This document shows, piece by piece, positions 17,686-27,700 of a DNA stretch of 64,000 nt (position 1 is the stretch's first letter; every line of letters begins with the position of its first letter). Source of the DNA: Paenibacillus sp. CC-CFT747 (GTDB taxonomy: Bacteria > Bacillota > Bacilli > Paenibacillales > NBRC-103111); assembly GCA_030323305.1 (NCBI GenBank), contig CP106741.1, positions 687,001 to 751,000 of the forward strand, read 5' to 3'. A program made the position numbers and the translations under genes. The notes under the pieces were generated by a model. The model had not been told where the DNA came from, made no database searches, and was given only the letters and a program-made list of their open reading frames with translations.

Positions 17686-19648
17686 ACCTCTTGGACCTCA
17701 CGCTGAGAAACGTCCGGCGCAATTTCCGCCTCTATTCCGTCTATCTGTTCTCCATGATCACGGGCGTTCTTATTTATTTCACGTTCTCGTCACTGATGTA
17801 CAACGAAGATATTCTCAATGCTCTGAAGGCCCGGCAGAACTTTCAAACGGGCGTCACCATCGCCTCGGCGGTGATCTTCCTTTTCATCGTCTTCTTCATC
17901 CTGTATGCCAACTCGTTCTTCATGAGGCAGCGCAAAAAGGAATTCGGCATGTACCTGCTGTACGGCATGAGCGAGAAACAGGTTACCCTGATGATCTTCT
18001 ATGAAACGCTCACGATCGGAGCGGTTTCGCTTGCCGCCGGCATTCTGCTAGGAGGCCTTCTGTCCAAGCTGTTCGGGATGCTGCTGATGAACCTGATGGA
18101 CTACGAGCAGGCCGTCTCCCTATCCTTTCCATTGGAGGCGGTCGGGTCCACCGCCGGCGTCTTCCTGCTGCTCGCCGTGATCATAAGCATCCAAAGCTTC
18201 TTCATGGTCCGCCGGGTTCAGCTCATTGATCTGTTTCACGCCAAAGCCCGGAGCGAGAAGCCGGTAGCCGTGTCGGCCCCTTGGGCTATCCTATCCGCAG
18301 CCATGCTGGCGGCCTCCTATCTCCTCTTGGCAAGCGGCAAAGGCTCGGTCATGTGGCAGGACTATACGTCCGCAAGTCTGATTGCCTGCACGATTGGAAT
18401 CATCGCCGGAACTTACTTGTTCTTCCGTCAGTTTGCCGGCTGGCTTCTCCGGCTGGTCAGCCGCAGAAAAGGCTACCATGAGGGCAATACTGTCCTGTGG
18501 ACGGCCGCCCTCCGGTTCCAGATCCGGGGAACACGCTGAATCTTAGCTTCATTTCCCTGTTCAGCACGGTCCTGATCATGCTCATGTGCTTTGTCTCGAT
18601 CAATTACACGGTGCAATTCCAGGCGGTCGGGCAAAACCTGCCCAATGATGTCGCCTTCGAGGCGCAGGACCCTGCCCTTCCCGACAGGCTCGCCCTTCTC
18701 ATGGAGGAAGAAGGCCATCCCGTGAAGAAGCACCGCACCCTGGAAGCATTGGAAACCGAACCCGTCACGAGTCTGGATACGGCCTTCGAGAATCCGGAGT
18801 ATTACCTGCCCAAGGTTCTGCTCGTGAGCCAGTCGGCTTACAACGAGATCGCCGCGATGCGGGGAGACGGCCAGTCGGTTCAGCTTCAAGGGAAGCAGGC
18901 GGCCGCTTTAGCCCAAGGCTCCAATTTTCCGCAGCGTTATCCTTCAGGCGGGGAGCCGCCTTTCCGGGTGAATGCCCAGACGGAGACCTCCTTCACTTTA
19001 GTCGAGAAAAAGGACTATGCCCTTCTCGGCTGGGCTACGGATCCGGCTTCGTCCATGCTCAAGAAGCCCGCCGTGCTCGTCGTATCCGACGAAGCTTACC
19101 GGGAGCTGGCGGGCCAGGCTCTCCACCGGACCTTTCACCTGTACCAAATCGGGAACGCCAAAGGAGCGGAGAAGCTTTCAGAGAAGCTGCACGCCGCCGT
19201 AACGGAAACCCCGGGAGCCTACTACTCTTCCTTTGCGGATGTCTATTCCAGGCAGATCGAGGGTTCCTCGCTCATGCTGTTCTCCGGGGCTTTCCTCGCG
19301 CTTATCGCCCTGTTCGCCCTGGCGAGCGTCATCTACTTCAAGCAGCTGCGGGAAGCCACGGAAGCCCGGCCGTCTTTCACCATCCTGCGCAAAATGGGAG
19401 TGGAGCGGCGCCAGATGAAAAGCGTCATCCGCAAGCAGCTGCTTTTCGTCTTCCTGCCGCCGCTCGCCCTCGGTTTGATGAACAGCGGACTGATCATCAA
19501 AACCTACATTGTCGATTCGGTCAAGGATTATCCGAACATAAGCGCTCTCGTCTGGGGGACTCTCGGGGCTTATTTCCTCCTCTATGCCCTGCTCTACCTC
19601 TCCTCCAGCAGCCTGTACTACAAAATCGCAAGCGGGCGGACCACTTGA
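17682..19648 (+). CDS. bceB: Bce-type ABC transporter permease with large external domain, frameshifted
   Basis: Permease of the FtsX-like BceB/VraG family. It has ten predicted helices. A long external domain of about 200 residues lies between helices 7 and 8 (coded about 18620-19260), which contacts peptide antibiotics and the sensor kinase in the family. The GMYLLYGMSEKQVTLMIFYE segment after helix 2 is typical. The frame breaks at GGGG 18526-18529, where FQIRGNTLNLSFISLF is expected. The corrected length is 655 residues, against 646 for B. subtilis BceB. It overlaps bceA by ATGA and ends before a shared terminator that faces bceS. Confidence 0.92.
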
Positions 19649-19680
19649 CACAGGCAGCCGCCCTCCTTCTTTATGCGCCA

Positions 19681-19720
19681 AAAACAACCCTGCCGTGACT
19701 TTGCACCGCAGGGTTGTTTA
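19681..19720. terminator. Bidirectional terminator between bceAB and bceRS
   Basis: Stem AAACAACCCTGC / GCAGGGTTGTTT with a 14-base loop; A-rich on one side and T-rich on the other. It lies between the converging bceB and bceS genes. Confidence 0.9.
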
Positions 19721-19768
19721 CTTTCTTTATCTCCGCCCGTCAGGAGAGGCGGGGCTTCCTTTGCTGGA

Positions 19769-20791
19769 TTAGGCCTTATCGGTCTCTCCCCTTCCTCCGT
19801 CCTTCCCGCTTCGCAGCGTGTCCAAGTACCGGTCACTGTTCTTAGGAAAATGAATCCTTATTTCGGTATGCTCGCCCGGTACCGAGGAACAGGTCAAGTA
19901 ATGCCCCAGCTTAACCGACAGCTCTTGGGCCAGGTAGAGGCCCATCCCCGTGGATTGGCTGAAGCTGCGCCCGTTGGCCCCCGTAAAGCCCCGGTTGAAG
20001 ATTCGGGGCAGGTCCTCCGGATCGATTCCGATTCCGCTGTCGCGAAGGATAAGCTGCTTCTCGTCGGATGCCGAATGACCGGTTATACGGACGGTTCCCC
20101 CTGCACTTGTATACTTAAGGCTGTTCGACACGAGCTGATCCACAATAAACCGGAGCCACTTGGGGTCGCTTTGAACCGTTAGTCCACCTACGTCCAGCTG
20201 AAGCCGGATCCGGCGGGAAATAAAGGCGGTCGCGCGGGCTTTCACGATCTCTTTCACAAGCGGCTCCAACTCGCAGGGAACGATCCGGTAGTCCTGGCTG
20301 AAGCTGTCGAGCTTCGCATAATAGAGTGCCTGGTCCACATAATGCTCGATGCGCGACAGCTCCTGCTCCAAGCCGGCCTTGTCCACCTCGGTTTGCTGCA
20401 TAAGGCGGAGAACGGAAATGGGGGTCTTGATCTCATGAAACCAGGAGACAATGAAATCGTGGTATTCCCTTTGCTTCTCCTGCATCTCGTTTAGCTCCAG
20501 AATGTGTTCCCGTTCCCGCGCCTCCAGAACCTCCCCGTATGCCTCCGCTTCCATGGACATCGGTTCGTGGTCTTCCTCCCCCAGCAGGCGGATCGCTTTG
20601 ACCGCTTGCCCATACCTGAATGCTACGAAAGCGGCTAGCAGCAAGCCATGGAGCATCAGAAGATAAGGGATGCCTGTCCAGCTTATGGCGGCCGGGGACT
20701 CCGCGTAAACCACGGCAACGGTCAGGAACAGGCCGCCTCCATACAGGAAGAGATAAGGCCATTCATAACGCAGAAACCGGAGGATGCTCAT
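19769..20791 (-). CDS. bceS: Intramembrane-sensing histidine kinase, BceS type
   Basis: Short kinase with two membrane helices close together (LFLYGGGLFLTVAVVYA and GIPYLLMLHGLLLAAFVAF) and almost no external loop, the hallmark of BceS-like kinases that sense through their transporter. The phosphoacceptor motif is SWFHEIKTPISVL. The ATPase domain shows DQLVSNSLKYTSAGG, RDSGIGID and GMGLYLAQEL. Length 340 residues, unbroken. Its ATG overlaps the bceR stop (ATGA at 20788-20791). It likely signals together with BceAB encoded on the facing strand. Confidence 0.94.
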   Translation of the reverse strand: MSILRFLRYEWPYLFLYGGGLFLTVAVVYAESPAAISWTGIPYLLMLHGLLLAAFVAFRYGQAVKAIRLLGEEDHEPMSMEAEAYGEVLEAREREHILELNEMQEKQREYHDFIVSWFHEIKTPISVLRLMQQTEVDKAGLEQELSRIEHYVDQALYYAKLDSFSQDYRIVPCELEPLVKEIVKARATAFISRRIRLQLDVGGLTVQSDPKWLRFIVDQLVSNSLKYTSAGGTVRITGHSASDEKQLILRDSGIGIDPEDLPRIFNRGFTGANGRSFSQSTGMGLYLAQELSVKLGHYLTCSSVPGEHTEIRIHFPKNSDRYLDTLRSGKDGGRGETDKA

Positions 20792-21464
20792 TCGATGATA
20801 TACCCCATTCCCTTGCGTGTGGCAATGAAGGACTCGAGGCCGAGGTCCGAGAGCTTGCGCCGGAGGCGGTTGACATTAACGGTCAGAGTGTTGTCGTCCA
20901 CAAACTGGTCGTCGTTCCACAGGGCCTGCATCAGGTCCTCGCGGGAAACGATCTGGCCGATGCGGCGCATCATCGCCTGCATAAGGATGAATTCATTGCG
21001 CGACAGCTCGGCCGTCCGCCCCCATACTCCACGGTGGAGTTGGACAGATGGAAGCTCAAGTCCCGGTGGCTCCACTTCTGGCTCTCCTCCTGATACATAT
21101 AGTTGCGGCGAAGCAGGGCGCTTACCTTCGCCACCAGCACCCCTAGGTCGAACGGCTTCTGGATAAAATCGTCTCCGCCCATGTTGATGGCCATAATGAT
21201 GTCCAGGTTTTCGCTGCGGGAAGACAGGAACAGAATCGGCACCTTCGACACCAAGCGGATCTGCTGGCACCAATGAAACCCGTCGTACACCGGCAGGTTG
21301 ATATCCAGAATAACCAGATGGGGCTGATGCCGTTCGTAATCGTCCTTGACCTGACCGAAGGCGGTTAGCTCGATCACCTCGTACTGCCATTTGCGAAGGG
21401 TTTCCGCCGCGATGGAGCGGATTCTCTCGTCGTCTTCCACCAGCATAATCCGAAACAAAAGCAC
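20788..21464 (-). CDS. bceR: Response regulator, OmpR/BceR type, frameshifted
   Basis: Start GTG 21464 follows GGAAGGGAG. The receiver domain has VEDDERI, phosphorylation motif LVILDINLPVYDG, Ser in FLSSRS and Lys in IQKPF. The winged helix includes LSRNEFILMQAMM, REDLMQALWNDDQFVDDNTL and VNVNRLRRKL, typical of BceR. The frame breaks at the C run 21019-21023 (minus-strand G run), one base short, between VEYGG and RTAELSRNE. Corrected length 225 residues. The operon is bceR-bceS, and its target should be the bceAB promoter upstream of 16928. Confidence 0.92.
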
Positions 21465-21622
21465 TGACTCCCTTCCACTAATCGGTAGTAAGACCAGTAT
21501 AGCACGCTAACGTAAGAAGGAGAGAGAGGCGATGCGGATGGGGCGGCGGCACCTCATGGGGAAAAATGGATGGGGCGAAAGGAATCCGGGGAACCTAACC
21601 CCATCGAAAAGGAGGAACGGAT

Positions 21623-22215
21623 ATGTGGACGATTATCGGAAGCTCCCTGGTGCTTGCTGTGGCGGGCGTTATTCTCCTTAGACTGGCGGGACGGAAATCC
21701 ATTGCCCAAATGGCTCCCCCGCAAATCACCATCCTGCTCATGATCGGTACGGTTCTGGGCTCCGAAGTGGGCGGCAAAGGGGTGAGGTATTCCTTAGCCG
21801 CCGTCGCGGTTTTCGTCGCTTTCCTGACAGGACTCGAATGGCTGACTGTCCACTGGAACCGGGCCGAGACCCTTCTCAAAGGCAAAGCGGTCACGGTCAT
21901 TCAAGAAGGCCGCCTTCTGACCCGCAACCTTGAAATTCTACGAATCTCTGTGGATGACCTCGAAAAAGGCTTCGGATGGCCGGGCTCTCCCGAATCGAGG
22001 ACATCAAGACCGGAACGATCGAGGATAACGGAGAGCTCGGGTACGAGCTCTTTCCTCACGCCCGGCCGCTGACCTTGGCGGATATGGAGAAGCTTCTTGA
22101 GCAACGCTTTCCGATGAGTAGGCATCAAGGAGAGGAACCCGCGCAGAAGAACCTGTTCACGGAGATCACGACCGGCTACCCGCCCGGAGAAAAGGCCCCC
22201 GAGCCGCTGCAGTAA
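21623..22215 (+). CDS. DUF421 (YetF-family) membrane protein, frameshifted
   Basis: Small membrane protein of the YetF/DUF421 family, common in spore formers. ATG 21623 follows AAAGGAGGAACG. Three N-terminal helices include the family segment LRLAGRKSIAQMAPPQITIL. The cytoplasmic domain has GKAVTVIQEGRLLTRNLEIL. The frame breaks in the A run at 21963-21967, one base short; the corrected reading is DDLEKRLRMAGLSRIEDIKT. The gene ends at TAA 22213-22215 with 197 residues. The biochemical role of the family is not settled; some members have been linked to spore lipids. Confidence 0.87.
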
Positions 22216-22326
22216 AGAAGGGCTGGAGGCCTGTGGAGTTGAGAACCGGTTATGTCTATACTAGGAAGTGCAAGGTCCTGCCGGCCTAAGCGGAGAGGAC
22301 CAATCTTTCTTATAGGAGAGACACTC

Positions 22327-23525
22327 ATGAAGTTTGATAACCCGATTGACCGCAAGCTGACCGCCTCCGAGAAATGGGACCAGGCGGCTTCCCTGTTCGG
22401 AGCATCCGATATTCTTCCGATGTGGGTGGCGGACATGGATTTTGCCGCACCCGAGCCGGTCCTTAAGGCCCTCCATTCCCGTGTGGACCATGGGGTACTC
22501 GGGTATACGTATCCGACGGATTCTTACAAGGCGTCGCTTGCCGGCTGGATGCGCACCCGTCATGGCTATCCCGTCGAGCCGGAGTGGATTCAACATTGTC
22601 CCGGTGTCGTTCCGGCCATGGGCCTGATCGTTCAGGCGTTCACGGAGCCCGGGGATGCCGTTGTCGTGCAGTCGCCGGTCTATCCTCCCTTCTTCAAGGT
22701 GGTGGAAGGTCACGGCCGGAGGGTGGCCCTGAATCCCTTGAAGCTCGGGGAAGACGGCGGCTATACGATGGATTTCGAGGATCTGGAGAAGCAGCTCTCC
22801 GGCGGGGACATCCGGATGTTTCTCCTCTGCAGTCCGCACAACCCCATCGGACGCGTCTGGTCCCGGGAGGAGCTGATGCGGCTCGAAGAGCTGCTCAGCC
22901 GCTACAACGTGCTTGTCGTGTCCGACGAAATTCACGCCGACCTCGTCTACGAGCCCGGCTCGCATATTCCGTACGCTTCTCTTTCGGCGGATGCCGCCGA
23001 CCGTACCTTCCTCTGTACCGCGCCCAGCAAAACGTTCAACATCGCCGGGCTTAATACGGCGAATATCATCATACCCAATGCCGGGCTGCGCAACAGGTTC
23101 CGGAAGGAAATCCAGCGCTTCTTCCTCGGCTCCATCACCCCGCTTGGCATGGCCGCTGCGGAAGCGGCGTACCGGGAGGGAGGCGAATGGCTCGACGCCC
23201 TCCTCCCCTATGTAAAAGGAAACCTGGACTATATCCGCGGCTATGTGGGCGGACACCTGCCGGAGATAAGCGTGAACATCCCCCAGGGCACCTACCTGCT
23301 GTGGATGGACTTCCGCCGGCTCGGCATGAACGACCGCGAGCTCGCGCGTTTCCTGGCCGATAAAGCGGGACTCGGGCTGAATGCGGGAACCGCCTTCGGT
23401 CCAGGGGAGAGGGCTTCATGCGCCTGAACGCCGGCTGCCCCCGCTCCTTGGTGGAAGAAGCCATGCGGCGGCTTCACAAGGCAATGGAGGAATGGCGGAA
23501 GACCGAGGGGCAGCCGCGTCCTTAA
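22327..23525 (+). CDS. PatB/MalY-type aminotransferase (cystathionine beta-lyase), 3' frameshift
   Basis: PLP enzyme of the MalY/PatB subfamily, which cleaves cystathionine or cysteine conjugates. ATG 22327 follows AGGAGAG. Signatures: LPMWVADMDFAAPEPVLKAL, YPPFF, SPHNPIGRVW, VVSDEIHADLVY (PLP-contact Asp) and APSKTFNIAGL with the PLP lysine. The frame breaks at GGGG 23404-23407; the corrected end is EGFMRLNAGCPRSLVEEAM to TAA 23525. Corrected length 399 residues, normal for the family. It stands alone and is followed by a bidirectional terminator. Confidence 0.92.
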
Positions 23526-23546
23526 GCCCGCTGGTCCCACCACGCC

Positions 23547-23591
23547 AAAAGGTACCCTCGGCTTACAGCGTAAGCCGGCGGGTACCCTTTT
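23547..23591. terminator. Bidirectional terminator after the PatB gene
   Basis: Outer arms AAAAGGTACCC and GGGTACCCTTTT with an inner stem CGGCTTA / TAAGCCG. It separates the converging PatB and HupE-like genes. Confidence 0.88.
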
Positions 23592-23601
23592 CTTTACGAG
23601 C

Positions 23602-24765
23602 TTATACGGCTAATCGTCCGATGAACCAATAGGTGCCCATAAGGGCAATGAGGCCGGAGGCCGCATAGAGGACCCGCGGGTACCACGTTATCCGTCTCAG
23701 GTAGAGAAGAAGCGGCAGCAGAGCTCCCAGCACGACCAGCTGGCCCGCCTCCACACCAAGATTAAACGAGAGCAAGGCAGACAGGTAATGCTCCCCGAGG
23801 GCTCCATGCAGAATGTCGGCGAAACCGAACCCGTGAATGAAGCCGAACCCAAGGGCGATCAGCCAGCGGTGCCCGTGCCGCTTGAACCAGAGGTTCTCCA
23901 CGGCGATGAAGACGATGCTCAGGGCAATCAGCGGCTCGATGACCGAAAGCGGCGCGCGGACGATTTCCAAAGCGGCCAGCGCCAATGTGACACTGTGCCC
24001 GACCGTAAAGGCGGATACAATCCGGATGTACTCTTTCGTGCTCTGCTTGAGAATGAGCAGCCCGAGCAGGAACAGCAGATGATCATAGCCGTTCCAGATG
24101 TGCTTGACACCCGTCACGAAAAAGTCACGGAAGGTGACGCTCCAGGACCCACCGGATTCCACGGAGGATGCCTCTTTCGCAGACAAGGAAGTAGACGTCT
24201 CCGCCTGTCCGGCTCCGGATGGAGTAAGCTTGATCTCCCTCAGGTCCTTATTGAATACCCTCTGCACCTGCTTTCCGTTCTCCCACAGAGTGACGAAATT
24301 TTGATGCTGCGGGTCATCGAGATCATAGAAGAAGTGATAGTTGACCTTATATTCCCCAACCGGCTTGGGAAAAGGATATTCCAGCTGGAGCGTCAGCATG
24401 TCCATCCCGTTCTTCTTGTCGACCGAGGAAGCCTTCAGGTCCACCCGGCCCTTCTGTCCGTCCGCCGTTACCTCCAGCGATTCTCCGATCATTCTCAGCA
24501 GATCGGAGTCCGTCCACGAGGGTCCCTGCGGCTTAGCCGTCGCATTCGGGTCGATGATGACGGTCTTCCGGCTGCGGATCGTTACCCACTGCTCTACCTC
24601 CCTCGCCTCCAGGTGAAGGGTATAGGACAGGGTATGATCCGCCGCACGGATCTCCGAGTATCCGATCGTCCCGATATGGGCCTGGACCCGGGCGGGATTC
24701 CCCGCCGTCCCGGCCATTAGGACGGCAAAGATAATCAATGCCGCATACCGGATCGCCCGGATCAT
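23602..24765 (-). CDS. HupE/UreJ-like membrane protein with N-terminal external domain
   Basis: 387 residues. A signal peptide (about 1-30) precedes an external domain of about 170 residues. The membrane part begins VTGVKHIWNGYDHLLFLLGL, with FTVGHSVTLALAALE and GFGFIHGFGFADILHG following. These GxxHxxxGxDHLLFLL and GHSxTL motifs define the HupE/UreJ_2 family; other members are metal permeases for nickel or cobalt. Members of this two-part form are common in Gram-positives with unknown substrate. Its ATG overlaps the TGA of the surface-protein gene (ATGA at 24762-24765), so it is the downstream, coupled gene of that operon. Confidence 0.8.
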   Translation of the reverse strand: MIRAIRYAALIIFAVLMAGTAGNPARVQAHIGTIGYSEIRAADHTLSYTLHLEAREVEQWVTIRSRKTVIIDPNATAKPQGPSWTDSDLLRMIGESLEVTADGQKGRVDLKASSVDKKNGMDMLTLQLEYPFPKPVGEYKVNYHFFYDLDDPQHQNFVTLWENGKQVQRVFNKDLREIKLTPSGAGQAETSTSLSAKEASSVESGGSWSVTFRDFFVTGVKHIWNGYDHLLFLLGLLILKQSTKEYIRIVSAFTVGHSVTLALAALEIVRAPLSVIEPLIALSIVFIAVENLWFKRHGHRWLIALGFGFIHGFGFADILHGALGEHYLSALLSFNLGVEAGQLVVLGALLPLLLYLRRITWYPRVLYAASGLIALMGTYWFIGRLAV

Positions 24766-27700
24766 GGCCGTTCCACCAGGCTGAGAATCAGCTTGACGCT
24801 CTCCGCGCGGGTGGCGGTGCCTTGGGGTACAAACCTGCCTTCGGCCCGGCCCTCAACAATGCCGGCGGCCGAGGCTTTGGCAATGGCCATCTGGGCCCAG
24901 CCGCTGATGTCCGCTTTGTCCCCGAAAGGCAGAGTCCCTCCCGCAAGAGCTTGTCCCTGCTTCTTCTCCAGCGCTCTTACCGTCATAACCGCCAGCTCCT
25001 CCCGGGAGATGGACCGGTTCGGATCGTAGGCTTCCGCACGGACTCCATCGATCAGGCCCGCCCCATAGGCGGCCTGAACGGTTTCCGCAAACCAGTCTTC
25101 TTTTCTCACATCCGAGAATGGAAGCTTGGAAGCCGGGTCTGCCTTAAGGCCGAGGGCCCGGACGAGCAGGGCGGCAAATTCGGCCCGGGTGACCTGCTGC
25201 TCAGGAGCAAACCGATCGTCCGTCACACCCTGGATGATTTCTTGGAAAGATAGCTGCTGAATCATCGGGAAGGCCCAATGCGCCGCAGGAACATCCTTGT
25301 AGGTTTTGGTGTATTCGTAGACGCCGTACGTGCTGAAATGACTCAGTTCAGCCGTATAGACCCCGTCCTTGTAGGTGCCCCCAATCCGCTCGAAGCGTCC
25401 GTCGGCATCGATGTAATAGATGCCCGCAAGCTTCGGACTGCCCGTTAAATCAGCCGGGAGGGTGATCGTAACCGGTGTGGAGAATTGGGACAGCCGGTAG
25501 GCTTTCCCGTCTTTTGATACGGCTTCGATCGTCAGCTCATAGGTGCTTCCGGATGGCTTAAGTCCGGGCTTGGAAGCGGACACCACCGGCTTAACCTGCA
25601 CTTCCAGGCTGGCGGAATCCAGCTCCCCTGCCGGAAGCAGAGAGGCCGCCGAGGCGAGGACCGACGCCGGAAGGGTGAGCTTCACTTCCCCTTCACCAGG
25701 GTAAGCGAGCCACTCTCTCCAATCGATTCGGAAGCACGGGCCGGAAGGGAAACCCCAACCTTCCCCTCCGGCAAGGCGATCGTCGGCTTCCCGTCCGCTT
25801 GCTTGAGCTCCTCCGGCTTCACCGTATGAAGATTCGGCTTTCCGCTGCCCTGGCCGGTCCCGCTGCCGTTTCCATTGCCGTTGCTGCTGCCATTCCCACT
25901 ACCGTTGCCGTTGCTGCCGTTGTTGCCGTTGTCATTCCCGCCGCCGTTTCCGCTGCCGGGTTCAAAGGCCCGGCTCGTAAACTCGTAAAGATCCGACCGG
26001 GTATACCCCCAAAATCATCGGCGAGCGTCGTATACCAATGGTACATGCGCGACGGTTTATCCAAATTCCACGGCACTTCGGCGCGTTCGCCGCTCTTGAC
26101 GTTCTTACGCTCCCCGATAAGCTCGTCCGTGTACACGTTCACCCCGATATAATCCGTCGCCACCTGCTTCGCAATCGGCTTCAGGTTGATCGGGAGGCTG
26201 AACTCCTCCGATTCCGGCTTGTCGTCGAAGTAAATGTAGTCGTCCAGCTTCGGCGAATAGGTATTAACGAGCATTTGCTTGTTGTCCATGTCGAACTGTA
26301 GAAGGCGCATATAGCCAAGTCCGCCCTCCGGACCGGACTGGTAGTCCATTAGCATCTCAATGACGGCGTGTCCGTCTTCCGCATGCTTGACGTTATAAGC
26401 GACGCCGTGAATATGGCCGCACAGTACCAGGAAGACGTTCTGGTTCTTCGCCACGAGCTTCTTCCACAGGTCTTCCCCTTGCCCGGCATAGAAGCCGCCC
26501 GGGGCAATGTATTCGTGGGTTGCAATGATCGCATTGCGGTCCGGGTACCGCTTCAGGACATCGTTCGCCCACTGGATCGTGTCATCCGTAATGGACCAGC
26601 CCAAGTACAGGATAATAAAATCATTGCCCTTGGACGAGATCAGGTCGTAGTGGTCACGGTTGTTGTTCAGATCTCCACCGTACCACGGGTTGTTCTCGAA
26701 GCGCTGGCGGCCGAAATGGTCCCAATATTCGTTGTATCGGGCCTCGACATGGTTCACGTCATGATTCCCGGCTACGACCCCGTAAGGAACACGGGCATCG
26801 TCCAGCACCTTCATCGCCGCATCGGCGGCATCCCACTGCTCCGGCACGTCATAGTTGTCCACGATGTCTCCCGTGTGAACCACATAGTCGATTTTCTTCT
26901 CCACATGATTGTCGGCAATCCATTGGGTCATCGTTTTGTACGTCTCAGGCCAGCTTTCAGAGTAATACTGAGTATCACTCATCCAGGCAAAAGCAAAATC
27001 ATACTCGTCCGGAGACGGCACCAGATCCTGCACCAGCACGTCGATTTTGCCGTCCTTGACCATGTCCGCCACGCTTACATTGGCCTTCAGGGTGAAATCT
27101 TGCTCCCCCACACCGGACGCGGCCCCCTGCCATTTGCCCGTCGTATGATTCCACGTGTAGAGCGTGACCTGACGGTCGGGCTTCGAATGGCCGCGCCACA
27201 GCACCTCTACCTGTTCGATCCCCGTCAAATCATCCGCTACCGTAAATTCAAAGCGCTGGTAAGGGAATTTCTCGTTATAGTCGGTCGTAAAATATTGCCC
27301 GTCCACCGCTTTAACCGAATTCATCGCTTCCTGGCTGAAGGGAACCTCTCCCGCCGGGGCAAGCTCCAGAGGAGGCTCCCGGTCCGAGCCGTTGGAGAAG
27401 GCCTGCTTTGCGGTGTTATCCGTAAAATCATACTGGTACGCCTTGTAGAAGCTTACGTTCAGAGGATCTCCGGTCGGGTCGCTGACCGTTACCCCAAGCT
27501 TCGCGTTGCGGTCCACCCCGGTCTCACCCTGTGCCGGCGTTGGATTCTCGGGCTGGTTAGGATGCTCCTGCAGCACCGTAAACGGCACCGTGCGGCTGAA
27601 TTCGTTGCCCGCCTTATCCGTTACGATGAATTCAACCTGGTGGGCACCCGGCGCTAGCGACAGATTGGGGGCCGTCATCGGCACCGCGATTTCCTGCCCG

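Noticed and set aside
17686-18004. C-terminal extension of the BceA ATPase.
   Set aside because: It reads through the permease gene in the wrong frame; the corrected stop overlaps the permease start and gives the standard BceA length.
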